A stretch of DNA of 42,188 nt from Citreicoccus inhibens (GCF_019039035.1 NZ_JAHNZT010000051.1:1-42188), one strand, 5' to 3'. Counted from the stretch's first letter, positions 28,390-36,297 are shown. Notes: generated from the sequence alone by a model not told the origin. Numbers and translations: made by a program.

Positions 28390-29391
28390 TCAGCCCGCTT
28401 CGATGTCGAGCCCGATGCGGCCCTCCAACTTGAGTCGGAGCAGATGGCCGGCGAAGCGCTCCGCTTCGTCGCGGGCGAGGACGTGGCGGAAGGCATCGCC
28501 GTCCGCGAGCTCCACCTCCAGCACCGGCCCCCGCTGAAGGAGGCGGAAGAAGTCCTCGCCTCCATCCGAGCGCGGCACGAACACCGGCAGGAATCCCTTG
28601 ATGGGCAGTGCCACGCCCGGAGCTCGCATGCGATCCACCAGGGCGCGTGCCCCAGGCCGCACCGCATCCGCCAGGACATCCTCATCGGGATACAGCGGCG
28701 CTGGCGCCAGCGACACATCCTCCGTCGAGTCATCCGCGAGGAACCCGTAACGCGTGGGGAGGCGCCCGGTGAGCTGGTAGCACAGCAGCACGGACGCGTC
28801 GGTGGCCACCCGCGACACATGAAGAATGGCGCGCTCCGCCCCCACCCTGCGCAGCACCAACGTGAGCCCCGGCTGGCTCGCCGTGGCGTAGCGCCGCACG
28901 CGGTCCAGCAGCGTCGCGCGGATCTCCTCCATCGCCGCGACATACCGCGACTCACTGTCCGCCTCGCGCTCCGCGAGCGCATCCCGCGTCTTGCCAAGCC
29001 GCGCCTCGGCGTCGCGCATGAAGCCCTGCGCATCCGACGCAGGCGTGAGCGCCGGGGCGGCTCCCTCTGGAACCATCAACCCCGCCGCACGCACCGCGCC
29101 CAACAAGAAGTCGCCTTGGTGCGAGAGCCGCTCACGCTCCTCACGGAAGCGCTGCCGAGCGACCTCCTGATGCCGCCGCAGGTCATTCCAGGCCTCGTAG
29201 GCGGCCTCGAGCGTCTCCAGCCCCCTCAAACGCGCCAGGGCCTCATCCGGGCCCGAGGGCTCGCGCTCTGAATCGGGGTCCAACTCACGAGGAGGGGACG
29301 CCGTCACCGTGGGCATGTCCACCGGGGTGTCGTGGCGCAGGAGCGCATCCCTGCGGCCGCGTCCAGTCGTCCCCTTCTTCTCCCCGCTCAC
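28390..29391 (-). CDS. Hypothetical protein with coiled-coil N-terminal half
   Basis: About 333 residues from GTG 29391, chosen because GGAGG lies five bases upstream; an earlier start at 29460 is possible. The first 60 residues are charged and Pro-rich. Residues about 60-200 are helical and Arg/Glu-rich (LRRHQEVARQRFREERERL and EARLGKTRDALAEREADSE), likely a coiled coil. The C-terminal half is a mixed alpha/beta domain with LTLVLRRVGAERAILHVSR, VLLCYQLTGRLPTRYGFLADD and a final KLEGRIGLDIEAG. There is no signal peptide or membrane helix, so it is cytoplasmic. No family is recognised. It is 140 bases downstream of the small membrane-protein cassette on the same strand. Confidence 0.65.
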   Translation of the reverse strand: MSGEKKGTTGRGRRDALLRHDTPVDMPTVTASPPRELDPDSEREPSGPDEALARLRGLETLEAAYEAWNDLRRHQEVARQRFREERERLSHQGDFLLGAVRAAGLMVPEGAAPALTPASDAQGFMRDAEARLGKTRDALAEREADSESRYVAAMEEIRATLLDRVRRYATASQPGLTLVLRRVGAERAILHVSRVATDASVLLCYQLTGRLPTRYGFLADDSTEDVSLAPAPLYPDEDVLADAVRPGARALVDRMRAPGVALPIKGFLPVFVPRSDGGEDFFRLLQRGPVLEVELADGDAFRHVLARDEAERFAGHLLRLKLEGRIGLDIEAG

Positions 29392-29531
29392 GGCACCCTC
29401 CAGGCAACGGGATGCGAACCATCCCGGCCTGGGAATGATAGGGGCGCCCGCGCCCAACACCCAGCGTTCCGAACCGCGCCGAGGCCCCCGTCACCCTACT
29501 GGGGAGGCCTCTTCGCGCCGCCAGTTGGCGC

Positions 29532-29831
29532 TCAGGCCGTGCGAGAGACGGGCGGAACCTGCTGCGAGGTGGACGCCTCGCCCCGCGAGCTGTTGATGGC
29601 GTTGGACAGCGCGTCCTGGCCGCTCTGCAGACGCTGGCGCAGGTCTCCCCGGAGCTGATCACCGGGCTTCTGCGCGAACAGCAGGCCCAGCCCCGCGCCC
29701 ACCAGGAGGCCCGCGGCGAACGCCCCCAGCACGGGCGCGAGCTGCTCCACGGGGCCCCGGCGCGACTCCAGCCCGATCAGCTCCAGCACATCGTCCCGGT
29801 CCAGCTTCTTGATGTCCTTCAAGCTCAACAT
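29532..29831 (-). CDS. YtxH domain-containing small membrane protein
   Basis: A 99-residue protein with ATG 29831 and GGAG six bases upstream. It has a basic N-terminus (LKDIKKLDRDDVLELIGLE), one Gly/Ala-rich helix (APVLGAFAAGLLVGAGLGLLFA) followed by QKPGDQLRGDLRQRL, which matches the YtxH pattern of a glycine-zipper-like membrane helix before an amphipathic tail. YtxH-like proteins are general-stress proteins in Bacillus; the mechanism is unknown. It is the last gene of a five-gene minus-strand cassette. Confidence 0.78.
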   Translation of the reverse strand: MLSLKDIKKLDRDDVLELIGLESRRGPVEQLAPVLGAFAAGLLVGAGLGLLFAQKPGDQLRGDLRQRLQSGQDALSNAINSSRGEASTSQQVPPVSRTA

Positions 29832-29874
29832 GCGCGTCTCCGATGAACTGCGAGGTGGGTGGAAACCGTGAGCG

Positions 29875-30303
29875 CTAGGCGCTCTCCGGGCGCGACGGTC
29901 CCGAGGCGGGGGTCGCTCGCGCGGGCGCCTGCTGGCCCTGGCCGCCCCGTCCCGTTTGATAGCCCTGCACGGCCGCCTCGGCCATGCCGATGAGTTCGTC
30001 CTTCACGAAGGGCAGCGCGGCCAGCTTCATGCCCAGGCGGAGGACTCGGGCCGTCAGCGGCGTGAAGAGCCCGCCTCCCAGCACGTAACCCACGCCCAGC
30101 GCCGCCGCCATCATCCCGTAGGGGTTGCGCTCCACGCGGCCCCGGAGGTCCAGCGACTGGCCCAGCTCGGACGCCGCGTCGCGCGCGTCGGTGAACAGGC
30201 GCTGCGCGTCGGCGCCCAGGTGGTCCACCTTCTGGCCCAAGCCCCGCCCCTCGTCGCCCGTCGAGGACACTCGGCCGCTCGCATCGCCTGGATAGGTCGT
30301 CAT
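29875..30303 (-). CDS. Hypothetical protein of the small membrane-protein cassette
   Basis: 142 residues from ATG 30303. The N-terminal half is hydrophilic and helical (VDHLGADAQRLFTDARDAASELGQSLDLRG), followed by a Gly/Ala-rich hydrophobic stretch (NPYGMMAAALGVGYVLGGGLF) and a second amphipathic segment, ending in a low-complexity Gln/Gly/Pro tail. The NPYGMMAAALGVGYVLG segment resembles the membrane anchor of the neighbouring DUF883-like and DUF3618-like proteins. It probably associates with the inner membrane. No family is assigned with confidence. Confidence 0.7.
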   Translation of the reverse strand: MTTYPGDASGRVSSTGDEGRGLGQKVDHLGADAQRLFTDARDAASELGQSLDLRGRVERNPYGMMAAALGVGYVLGGGLFTPLTARVLRLGMKLAALPFVKDELIGMAEAAVQGYQTGRGGQGQQAPARATPASGPSRPESA

Positions 30304-30317
30304 CGTCGTTCTCGCTT

Positions 30318-30518
30318 TCAGCGTCGGGACGCCAGGCGCCCCACGAGGAAGCCCACCGCCACCGCGCCCAGCAGGCACGTGCCCGGGTTGGCGCGGATGA
30401 AGCCCACCACGCGCTGGTTCAGGTCCACCAGGTTCTGCCGAGCCTCATCGAGCTGCGGCACCACCTGGTCCTGGAGCTGTCGGGCCCGGTCTGCCAGTTG
30501 CTGCGGATTCATCTCCAT
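30318..30518 (-). CDS. DUF883/ElaB-like small membrane-anchored protein
   Basis: A 66-residue protein with ATG 30518 and AGGAG seven to eight bases upstream. A 45-residue amphipathic helix (QLADRARQLQDQVVPQLDEA) precedes a short anchor (NPGTCLLGAVAVGFLVGRLASRR) with the GxxxGR end typical of ElaB/YqjD-type proteins, which in E. coli tie stationary-phase ribosomes to the membrane. Family placement is by pattern only. It lies between the DUF3618-like gene and the 142-residue gene. Confidence 0.7.
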   Translation of the reverse strand: MEMNPQQLADRARQLQDQVVPQLDEARQNLVDLNQRVVGFIRANPGTCLLGAVAVGFLVGRLASRR

Positions 30519-30569
30519 CGAACCTTCTCCTGTCAGGGTTGAGTCGAAGCTTCCGGGCCAGCCGAGCGC

Positions 30570-30803
30570 TCAGCGCTCGCCCCCCCGCCGCGAGCCGAGC
30601 ACATAGCCCACGAGGAACGCGGCGCCCACGCACGTGTACGGATGGCGGCGCACCCAGCCCCGCCAATCGGTGGCCACCGCCACCTCCTCGCGCAGCGCGC
30701 TGACCGAGGTGGCCAGGTCGGCGCGCGTCCGCTCGATTTCCTCACGCAGGGCCGCGCTCGTGCGCGGGCGCACGGGCTTGGGCTGTTCGTTGCTAGCGGC
30801 CAT
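30570..30803 (-). CDS. DUF3618-like small membrane protein
   Basis: A 77-residue protein with ATG 30803 and AGGAG seven bases upstream. The N-terminal helix holds the DUF3618 signature EIERTRADLATSVSALREEV, followed by a single hydrophobic segment HPYTCVGAAFLVGYVLGSRRGGER. Its start overlaps the end of the Holin-X-type gene by 11 bases, so it is co-translated. The partner arrangement is common in proteobacteria and myxobacteria; function unknown. Confidence 0.8.
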   Translation of the reverse strand: MAASNEQPKPVRPRTSAALREEIERTRADLATSVSALREEVAVATDWRGWVRRHPYTCVGAAFLVGYVLGSRRGGER

Positions 30804-31269
30804 GCGGCGGCTCCTGGAAGGGCGACGGCGAGGACTCGCGCAGCGTGTTCACTCCCGACTCCGCCGGAGCAGGCCGGGCCGGCGCCCGCGTGAAGACGGC
30901 CATGCTGCGCGACAGCTCATCGGACGTATCATCCATCATCTGGCGCGCCTTCAGTCGCGCCACCGCGTGGGCCACGCCCAGTCCGCCGCCCACGAGGTTG
31001 AGCAGCCCCACCACCGCGAGCGCGCCCGCCCACCCCGTCCACGGGACCATCGCCGCGGCCAGGCCACCACACACGAAGGCGTAGCCCACGAGGATGAAGG
31101 GAACGAACACGGCGATCCTCGCCACGTCCAGGCCCATGGCGCGCGCATCCTCGGACAGCTCCAGCCGGGCGAGCTGCAGGTGTTGCGACACCAGCCGACT
31201 GAAGCCCTCCGCCATGCGCCCGACGAGCGCGGTGATGCCGCGTTCCGTCTGTTCACTCCCCACGTGCAT
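30793..31269 (-). CDS. Phage_holin_3_6 (Holin-X type) family membrane protein
   Basis: A 158-residue protein with ATG 31269 and GGAG five bases upstream. An N-terminal helix (ALVGRMAEGFSRLVSQHLQLARLEL) precedes two hydrophobic helices (VARIAVFVPFILVGYAFVCGGLAAA and WAGALAVVGLLNLVGGGLGV) and a basic tail, which fits the actinobacterial Holin-X superfamily. Despite the name, members in non-phage settings are chromosomal and travel with DUF3618 and YtxH proteins, as here. It is the first gene of the cassette. No lysin or phage gene is nearby. Confidence 0.8.
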   Translation of the reverse strand: MHVGSEQTERGITALVGRMAEGFSRLVSQHLQLARLELSEDARAMGLDVARIAVFVPFILVGYAFVCGGLAAAMVPWTGWAGALAVVGLLNLVGGGLGVAHAVARLKARQMMDDTSDELSRSMAVFTRAPARPAPAESGVNTLRESSPSPFQEPPHGR

Positions 31270-31311
31270 GCACTCTCCGACCGTCGCTCGCGTCCGCCCT
31301 CGGGCGGGGCC

Positions 31312-31340
31312 AACCTAGGCATCCGCCTCCGTCACGACAA
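31312..31340 (-). promoter_or_regulatory. Possible promoter for the small membrane-protein cassette
   Basis: On the minus strand TTGTCG (31340-31335), a 17-base spacer and TAGGTT (31317-31312), about 43 bases before the Holin-X-type start. Each box is a moderate match, so this is tentative; a stress sigma factor could use a different site. Confidence 0.3.
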
Positions 31341-31410
31341 CTACGTCACAACGGATGTGTCTGGCGTTCGCAAGCGTCGGCCACCCAACGCACCGCCAGC
31401 GCCCCCCACG

Positions 31411-32175
31411 CTAACCGATGAGCTGCACGGGCGGAGAGCGCGGAGTCGCGACCACGATGGGCGCCTGGAAGCGCAGCACCAACGGCAGGTGGTCCGAGGC
31501 CCGGCGGCTCAGGGGCGTTCGATGCGGGTGCAGCGCGAGCGGCTTCACCCCGGCATCCACGTAGATGCGATCCAACCGCAAGAGCGGCCAGCGGGTGGGA
31601 TAGGTGCGCGCCGGCACCCGCAGGGCCAGCGCCGTGTCGTGGAGGGCCCGGCGCACCAGCGCGGGCACCGGCCCCGGGCCCCACGAGTTGAAGTCCCCGC
31701 ACACGACGACCGGGTCCTTGCGCACGGCGTCGCGCAGGATGTCCGCCGAGAGCAGCAGCGCCTCCTGCCGGCGACGCTCGCCCACGGACAGGCCCATGTG
31801 GAGGCTGAACACGTGGAGCAACTGCCCGGCGCCCAGGTCCAGGTCGCACCGGAGCGCCCCGCGAGGCTCACGCCGGGGGACGCTCAGGTCGTAGTTCTTG
31901 GAGCGGCAGATGGGCAGCCGCGTGAGGATGGCATTGCCGTAGCGCCGGCCGTTGAGCACCACGTTGGGCCCGAACGCCAGGTGCATGCCCAACAGCTCCG
32001 CGAGGTGCTCGGGCTGGTCCTCGCATGGCGTCTGGCCTCGGAAGTCCCCCACCTCCTGGAGCGCGAGGATGTCCGCGTTCACCTCACGCAGGACCTGCCC
32101 CACGCGCGCCAGGTCGAACACGCCGTCCAGGCCGATACCGCTGTGGATGTTGTACGAGACGAGCGTCAGCTCCAC
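31411..32175 (-). CDS. Endonuclease/exonuclease/phosphatase (EEP) fold hydrolase
   Basis: A 254-residue protein with ATG 32175. All EEP motifs are visible in order: SYNIHSGIGLDG (Asn ligand), ALQEVGDF (Glu metal ligand), GNAILTRLP, SLHMG (His), VVCGDFNSWG (Asp and Asn), LDRIYVD (Asp) and SRRASDHLPLVLRF (catalytic Asp-His). Members cleave phosphodiesters in nucleic acids, lipids or nucleotides. The short form with no signal peptide resembles the YafD/YbhP-like subgroup. It is 16 bases downstream of a basic unknown protein on the same strand, probably in one operon. Confidence 0.9.
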   Translation of the reverse strand: MELTLVSYNIHSGIGLDGVFDLARVGQVLREVNADILALQEVGDFRGQTPCEDQPEHLAELLGMHLAFGPNVVLNGRRYGNAILTRLPICRSKNYDLSVPRREPRGALRCDLDLGAGQLLHVFSLHMGLSVGERRRQEALLLSADILRDAVRKDPVVVCGDFNSWGPGPVPALVRRALHDTALALRVPARTYPTRWPLLRLDRIYVDAGVKPLALHPHRTPLSRRASDHLPLVLRFQAPIVVATPRSPPVQLIG

Positions 32176-32191
32176 GCGGACGACCCACCCC

Positions 32192-32638
32192 TCACGCGGG
32201 ACGGAGGCGCCGCGCGGCCAGGCGGAGGCCCGTCAGCGGCAGGGTCACCAGCCGACCCGCGGCCCGGACCGCATCGGACAGACTGGAGCGGAGCGACCGC
32301 AGGTTGCGCCCCGCCTCCTCCGCCAGCTCGGGGAAGCGCGTGGGCGGCGCGGCCTCGCGCGTCGCCGGCAGCGCGCCAATTGGCGCCGTGGGACGCCGCC
32401 CTGGCACGACGGGCGCCTTGCGCTGGCGAGACGCCCCAGCCCGCCGAGCGTCCAACTGGTGCTCCTGGAAGAGCTCCTCGGTCTCCGCGTGGCTCCGGCC
32501 ATAGTGGATGCCCTCGCCCTCGTGCTCCGGGCGCGTACGCGAGCCGGACAGGTGCGCCTTGTCCTGGCGGCGCTCGCTGCGGCTCTGAGGCAGGGTCTTG
32601 GGAACCTGGAAATGATCGAAGCTGTAGGAGCGAGGCAT
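32192..32638 (-). CDS. Basic hypothetical protein
   Basis: 148 residues from ATG 32638, with GGAG nine bases upstream; a longer open frame exists but runs antisense to the M23 gene and is not credible. The protein is strongly basic and low in hydrophobic residues (PRSYSFDHFQVPKTLPQSR, then AETEELFQEHQLDARRAG), with a helical C-terminus (LAEEAGRNLRSLRSSLSDAVRAAGRL and TGLRLAARRLRPA). The first 60 residues are probably disordered. I recognise no family. Its stop is 16 bases from the EEP start. Confidence 0.55.
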   Translation of the reverse strand: MPRSYSFDHFQVPKTLPQSRSERRQDKAHLSGSRTRPEHEGEGIHYGRSHAETEELFQEHQLDARRAGASRQRKAPVVPGRRPTAPIGALPATREAAPPTRFPELAEEAGRNLRSLRSSLSDAVRAAGRLVTLPLTGLRLAARRLRPA

Positions 32639-32848
32639 GTCCGCACTCTCCATCCACTCAATCGGGTCCGAGGAGAACCTAGGAAGCCACCGCTCCCCCC
32701 GGCACGACAGAGCCCACGGGCCCTTGTCCGCCCTCCTCCCTCTCAGCCGGGCACTCAGCCCCAAGAGCCCGAGGAACCAGGCGCCCGCGGACTCCCGGCG
32801 GGCAGGCGGCACGGCACAAGTCAGGAGGGCAGCAACCGGAGGCACGTG

Positions 32849-33868
32849 GTGTATGAACGGCCCATGTCTGCGCCTCGCCTCGTCCTCGTCGCCCTGCTCG
32901 CCACCTGCATCGAGGCCGCCGCGGCGCAACCCGCCCCCGTGGCCGAGAAGGCCCCGGCGGAGCCGACCCTCCCGAGCGCTCCCGAGACGCGGCCCCACCT
33001 CATCCTCCAGCCGGGGACGGCCAAGCCTGGCGACCCCGTGCTGGTGACGGTGCGCGGGCTCACGGGCCTGCCCACGGGCACCCTGGGAGGCAGGGCCCTG
33101 AGATTCGTCCCGTGGCAGGGCGGCGCCATGGCCATCTCGGGCCTCTCGGTGGACCTCGCCCCCGGGCGGGTGGACGTGAAGGTCACCGTCCCCGCGTCTC
33201 GGGGAGCAGCCCCGGTGGAGCTCACCGGCACCCTGGAGGTCATCCCGCCCGGCTATCCCGAGCGCGAGCTGCGCGTCGCCTCGAAGTACGTGGACCCGTC
33301 GAAGGAATTGAAGGCGCGCATGGAGGCGGATCGCCGCGCGTTCGCCATCGCCTTCGCGCAGCCACTCCAAGCGCCGTTCTTCGGGCAGAACTTCGCGTGG
33401 CCGCGCCCGGCCACCATCACCGCGCCGTTCGGCGACCGGCGTTCGTTCAACGGCAAGCTCCAGAGCCAGCACTTCGGCACGGACCTGGATGGCGCGACGG
33501 GAGAGCCCATCCTCGCCGCCAATGACGGCGTGGTGGTGATGACGCGCGAGAACCAGGCCGCAGGCAACACCGTCATCATCCATCACGGCGGCGGCCTGTT
33601 CACGACCTACTTCCACATGTCGCGCATCCTCGTGAAGAACGGCGCGAAGGTGAAGCAGGGAGACCGGCTCGGCCTCGTGGGCAAGACGGGCCGCGTGACA
33701 GGCCCCCACCTCCACTGGGGCGTGAAGGTGGATGACCTGTGGGTGGATGGCCAGTCGCTGCTCAAGCTGGACTTCTTCCCCGCCCCGCTCGCGGCACCGA
33801 GCCCCGCCTCACCCAGCCTCGCGGCACCGAGCCTCGCGCACGGCTCACCCGAGCTGGGGAATCCCTAG
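32849..33868 (+). CDS. Secreted M23 family metallopeptidase
   Basis: About 339 residues. I chose GTG 32849 because GGAGG lies six bases upstream; ATG 32864 is an alternative with a weak site. A signal peptide (APRLVLVALLATCIEAAAA) is followed by a Pro/Ala linker, a beta-rich domain (about 50-150) and the LytM/M23 domain. Zinc ligands are HFGTDLD (His and Asp) and HLHWG (second His of the HxH pair), with an additional His in IIHHGGG. M23 enzymes cut peptidoglycan cross-bridges or act as EnvC-like regulators; since all ligands are present, this one should be catalytic. The C-terminus has short APSPASPSLAAPSLA repeats. It overlaps the convergent BKACE gene by 24 bases. Confidence 0.9.
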   Translation: MYERPMSAPRLVLVALLATCIEAAAAQPAPVAEKAPAEPTLPSAPETRPHLILQPGTAKPGDPVLVTVRGLTGLPTGTLGGRALRFVPWQGGAMAISGLSVDLAPGRVDVKVTVPASRGAAPVELTGTLEVIPPGYPERELRVASKYVDPSKELKARMEADRRAFAIAFAQPLQAPFFGQNFAWPRPATITAPFGDRRSFNGKLQSQHFGTDLDGATGEPILAANDGVVVMTRENQAAGNTVIIHHGGGLFTTYFHMSRILVKNGAKVKQGDRLGLVGKTGRVTGPHLHWGVKVDDLWVDGQSLLKLDFFPAPLAAPSPASPSLAAPSLAHGSPELGNP

Positions 33869-34738
33869 CGCCGCGCGCGCCTCGGCGGGGGTCATGGGCT
33901 CGCGGCCCGCGTCGCGCGCCAGGCGCACGGCCTTCTCCACCAGCGGGCCGTTGCCCTTCGCCATCTCCCGGCCCGCGGTGTCCAGGTAGAAGTTGTCCTC
34001 CAGGCCCACGCGGATGTTGCCGCCGAGCACCAGCGCGCCCATCACGAGCGGCCACTGCACCTTGGAGATGCCAATCACCTCCCAGGTGTCCTCGGGGCCC
34101 ACCTGCCGCGCCATGTGCGCCAGGTTCTCCATCGTCGGCGCCACGCCGCCCAGCACGCCGAGCACGAAGCTGTACTGGAGCGGCGGCTTCAACAGGCCCA
34201 TCGCGATGAGCGGCTGCGCGTTGTGGATGTGCCCCACGTCGAAGCACTCCAGCTCGGGCTTGGAGCCGCCCGCGCGCATGGCCTCGGCGGCAATGATGAT
34301 GTCCGAGAACGGGTTGGGGAACACGAAGTCGAAGACGAAGCCCTTCCGCTTCTCGGAGTACTTCGCGTAGTTCATCGAGCCCATGTTGAGCGCCGCCATC
34401 TCGGGCCGCGTCTCGTTCACGTAGCCGATGCGCGCGCGCTTCTCGTCCTCACCCTCCACCCCCATGTTGAAGCCACCGGTGGAGAAGTTGATGATGATGG
34501 GGCAGCGCTTGCGGACCTCGTCGCGAATCTGCCGGTAGATGTCCGTGCTCCACGACTGGTCGCCCGTGTCGGGCTCGCGCGCGTGGATGTGCACCACGGC
34601 CGCGCCCGCCTCGTAGGCCCGGCGCGCCTCCTCGGCGATCTCCACCGGCGAGTACGGGATGTACGGGCACTGCTCGCGCTTGGTCAGCACGCCGTCCAGC
34701 GCGCACGTGACGATGACCTTGTCCTGCACCAGGGCCAT
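33845..34738 (-). CDS. BKACE family beta-keto acid cleavage enzyme (DUF849)
   Basis: A 297-residue TIM-barrel protein with ATG 34738 and GGAGGAG about seven bases upstream. It has the family zinc site HIHARE (both His), the INFSTGG motif, ELECFDVGHIHNA with a further His/Asp, and the ending region VGLEDNFYL. BKACE enzymes condense a beta-keto acid with acetyl-CoA to give acetoacetate and a new acyl-CoA; Kce, acting on 3-keto-5-aminohexanoate in lysine fermentation, is the founding member, but most have other substrates. It is the last gene of the TetR-ECH-BKACE operon, so acyl-CoA or beta-keto-acid breakdown is likely. Confidence 0.92.
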   Translation of the reverse strand: MALVQDKVIVTCALDGVLTKREQCPYIPYSPVEIAEEARRAYEAGAAVVHIHAREPDTGDQSWSTDIYRQIRDEVRKRCPIIINFSTGGFNMGVEGEDEKRARIGYVNETRPEMAALNMGSMNYAKYSEKRKGFVFDFVFPNPFSDIIIAAEAMRAGGSKPELECFDVGHIHNAQPLIAMGLLKPPLQYSFVLGVLGGVAPTMENLAHMARQVGPEDTWEVIGISKVQWPLVMGALVLGGNIRVGLEDNFYLDTAGREMAKGNGPLVEKAVRLARDAGREPMTPAEARAALGIPQLG

Positions 34739-34781
34739 GAGGCTCTCCTCCTCGGAGGTGCTGCGGGAGACACTGCGGAAT

Positions 34782-35564
34782 TCAGCGGTCGTTCCACTTC
34801 GGAGGGCGCTTCTCCAGGAAGGCGGTGACCCCCTCGGCCGCGTCGTCGGCCAGCACGTTGAGCGACAGCTGCGACGCGAGGAACTCCAGCGCCGCGGGCA
34901 GCGGCATGTCCTCCGCCGTGAAGAAGGCACGCCGGCCCAGCGCGAGCACCGCCTGACTCTTGCCCGCGAGCTTGTCCGCCAGGGCGCCCACCTGGGCATC
35001 CAGCTCCGCCGCGGGCACCACGCGATTGACGAGCCCGAGCGCCAGCGCGTCCCGTGCCGTCATCCGCTCGCCGGTGAGCACCAGCTCCAACGCGCGCTTG
35101 CGGCCCACGTGCCGCTGGAGCAGCGCCATCATCATCATCGGGAACAGCCCGACGTCGATCTCCGGTGTCCCGAAGCCCGCGCCCTCCACGGCCACCGCCA
35201 GGTCACACGCGAGCACCAGGCCCAGGCCACCCGCCAGCGCGTGCCCGTTGACGCGGGCCACGGTGGGCTTGCGCACGTCCTGGAAGCGCCCAAGCAGCCG
35301 CCCGTACGCGCGCCGCCCCTCATGGGTGGCCAGGAAGCCCGCCTCGCCCGCGAGCTGCCCGAGGTCGCCACCGGCACAGAAGACCTTCTCGCCCGCACCG
35401 GTGAGCACCACCACGCGCACGCGCGGGTCCTCGTCCGCCCGTCCGAGGCCCTCCAGCAGTCCCTGCACCACGCCCGGGGACAAGGCGTTGCGCGCCCCGG
35501 GGCGATCGATGGTCAGGTGCGCTTGGGCGCCTTGGACTTCGTACCGGACTTCTCCCGCTTCCAT
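34782..35564 (-). CDS. Enoyl-CoA hydratase/isomerase family protein
   Basis: A 260-residue crotonase with ATG 35564 and GGAGG seven bases upstream. The oxyanion-hole segments are KVFCAGGDLGQL and VNGHALAGGLGLVLACDLAVA. Of the two catalytic glutamates of crotonase, the second is present (FGTPEIDVGLFP), but the first, normally GGxxE, is replaced (AGGLGLV). This pattern occurs in several crotonase subfamilies that are hydrolases, isomerases or one-Glu hydratases. The C-terminal FLEKRPPKW is typical. Its first 52 bases overlap the end of the tetR gene in another frame. Confidence 0.9.
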   Translation of the reverse strand: MEAGEVRYEVQGAQAHLTIDRPGARNALSPGVVQGLLEGLGRADEDPRVRVVVLTGAGEKVFCAGGDLGQLAGEAGFLATHEGRRAYGRLLGRFQDVRKPTVARVNGHALAGGLGLVLACDLAVAVEGAGFGTPEIDVGLFPMMMMALLQRHVGRKRALELVLTGERMTARDALALGLVNRVVPAAELDAQVGALADKLAGKSQAVLALGRRAFFTAEDMPLPAALEFLASQLSLNVLADDAAEGVTAFLEKRPPKWNDR

Positions 35565-36211
35565 GCAGGCACCTCCGCGCCGGGGGCGTCCGCCAGGACG
35601 CCGTGAAGGAAGGAGTCGGCGATCTGCGCCTTGGCCTGCTCGAGCATCTGCGTGTCGCGCGCGTCCGCCAGCCCCACCACGAAGGCCGTCAGCCCCATCT
35701 CGATGGAGCCGAACAAGAGCGCCGAGGCCAGCAACGGATCCACGTCCGGCCGCAGCTCTCCGGCGTCCTTGGCGCGGGTGAACATCTCCGAGCTCAAGCG
35801 GATGACGTCCACGAACGCCGTCTGACGGTTGATGCGCGCGCCCGCGGGGCTGCGAGCAATCTCCAGGATGAGCACCTTCACCGCGCGCGGGTCCACCCGG
35901 TAGGCCTCGAAGGCCACATCCGCGATGCCCCGCACCTTCTCGACCAGGGTGCCCTCGCCGTCCGCCACCGAGCGCACACGGGTGACGAAGCCGGTCCACC
36001 CCGTCTCGAAGACGGTCTCCAGCAGCTCGTCCTTGTTCTTGAAGTAGTGGTAGACGAGCCCGTAGGCGACGCCCGCCTCGCGCGCCACGTCCGCGATGCG
36101 GCAGCCGTGGTAGCCCTTGCGAGCGAACACATCGATGGCGGCGCGAAGGATGGTGCGGCGGCGCTCACTCTCGCGCGTCCCACCCTCCGCCGCCGTCTTC
36201 TGCTGACCCAC
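35513..36211 (-). CDS. TetR/AcrR family transcriptional regulator
   Basis: A 232-residue regulator starting with GTG 36211, with GGAGG four bases upstream; the TTG at 36238 lies inside an inverted repeat and has no ribosome site. The HTH is RTILRAAIDVFARKGYHGCRIADVAREAGVA with YGLVYHYFKNKDELL; the core sits in the PsrA/FadR-like branch that binds acyl-CoAs. The C-terminal tail is Lys-rich (KREKSGTKSKAPKR). The gene overlaps the downstream ECH gene by 52 bases and is probably an autoregulated repressor of its operon, induced by an acyl-CoA. The ligand is inferred from neighbours only. Confidence 0.9.
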   Translation of the reverse strand: MGQQKTAAEGGTRESERRRTILRAAIDVFARKGYHGCRIADVAREAGVAYGLVYHYFKNKDELLETVFETGWTGFVTRVRSVADGEGTLVEKVRGIADVAFEAYRVDPRAVKVLILEIARSPAGARINRQTAFVDVIRLSSEMFTRAKDAGELRPDVDPLLASALLFGSIEMGLTAFVVGLADARDTQMLEQAKAQIADSFLHGVLADAPGAEVPAWKREKSGTKSKAPKRT

Positions 36212-36230
36212 GCGTCCTCCACCGGCCGGT

Positions 36231-36244
36231 TGATTCAAGAATCA
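36231..36244. promoter_or_regulatory. Candidate TetR operator, perfect inverted repeat
   Basis: TGATTC-AA-GAATCA is a perfect 6-bp inverted repeat with a 2-base centre, AT-rich in a GC-rich region and 20 bases upstream of the TetR start. TetR proteins usually bind such palindromes in their own promoter. Confidence 0.55.
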
Positions 36245-36297
36245 GCCGGGGAGGACCCTACGAACGTGGCGGCTGGCGGTCAATCCCTTCTCGGGAG

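Noticed and set aside
30793-31269. Prophage remnant because of the Holin-X-type gene
   Set aside because: No lysin, capsid, integrase or att site nearby; the family is common in chromosomal stress cassettes with DUF3618/YtxH partners, as here.
32639-33715. Extension of the basic hypothetical gene into a 507-residue protein
   Set aside because: The extra 359 residues lie antisense to the M23 peptidase, which has a complete zinc site and signal peptide.
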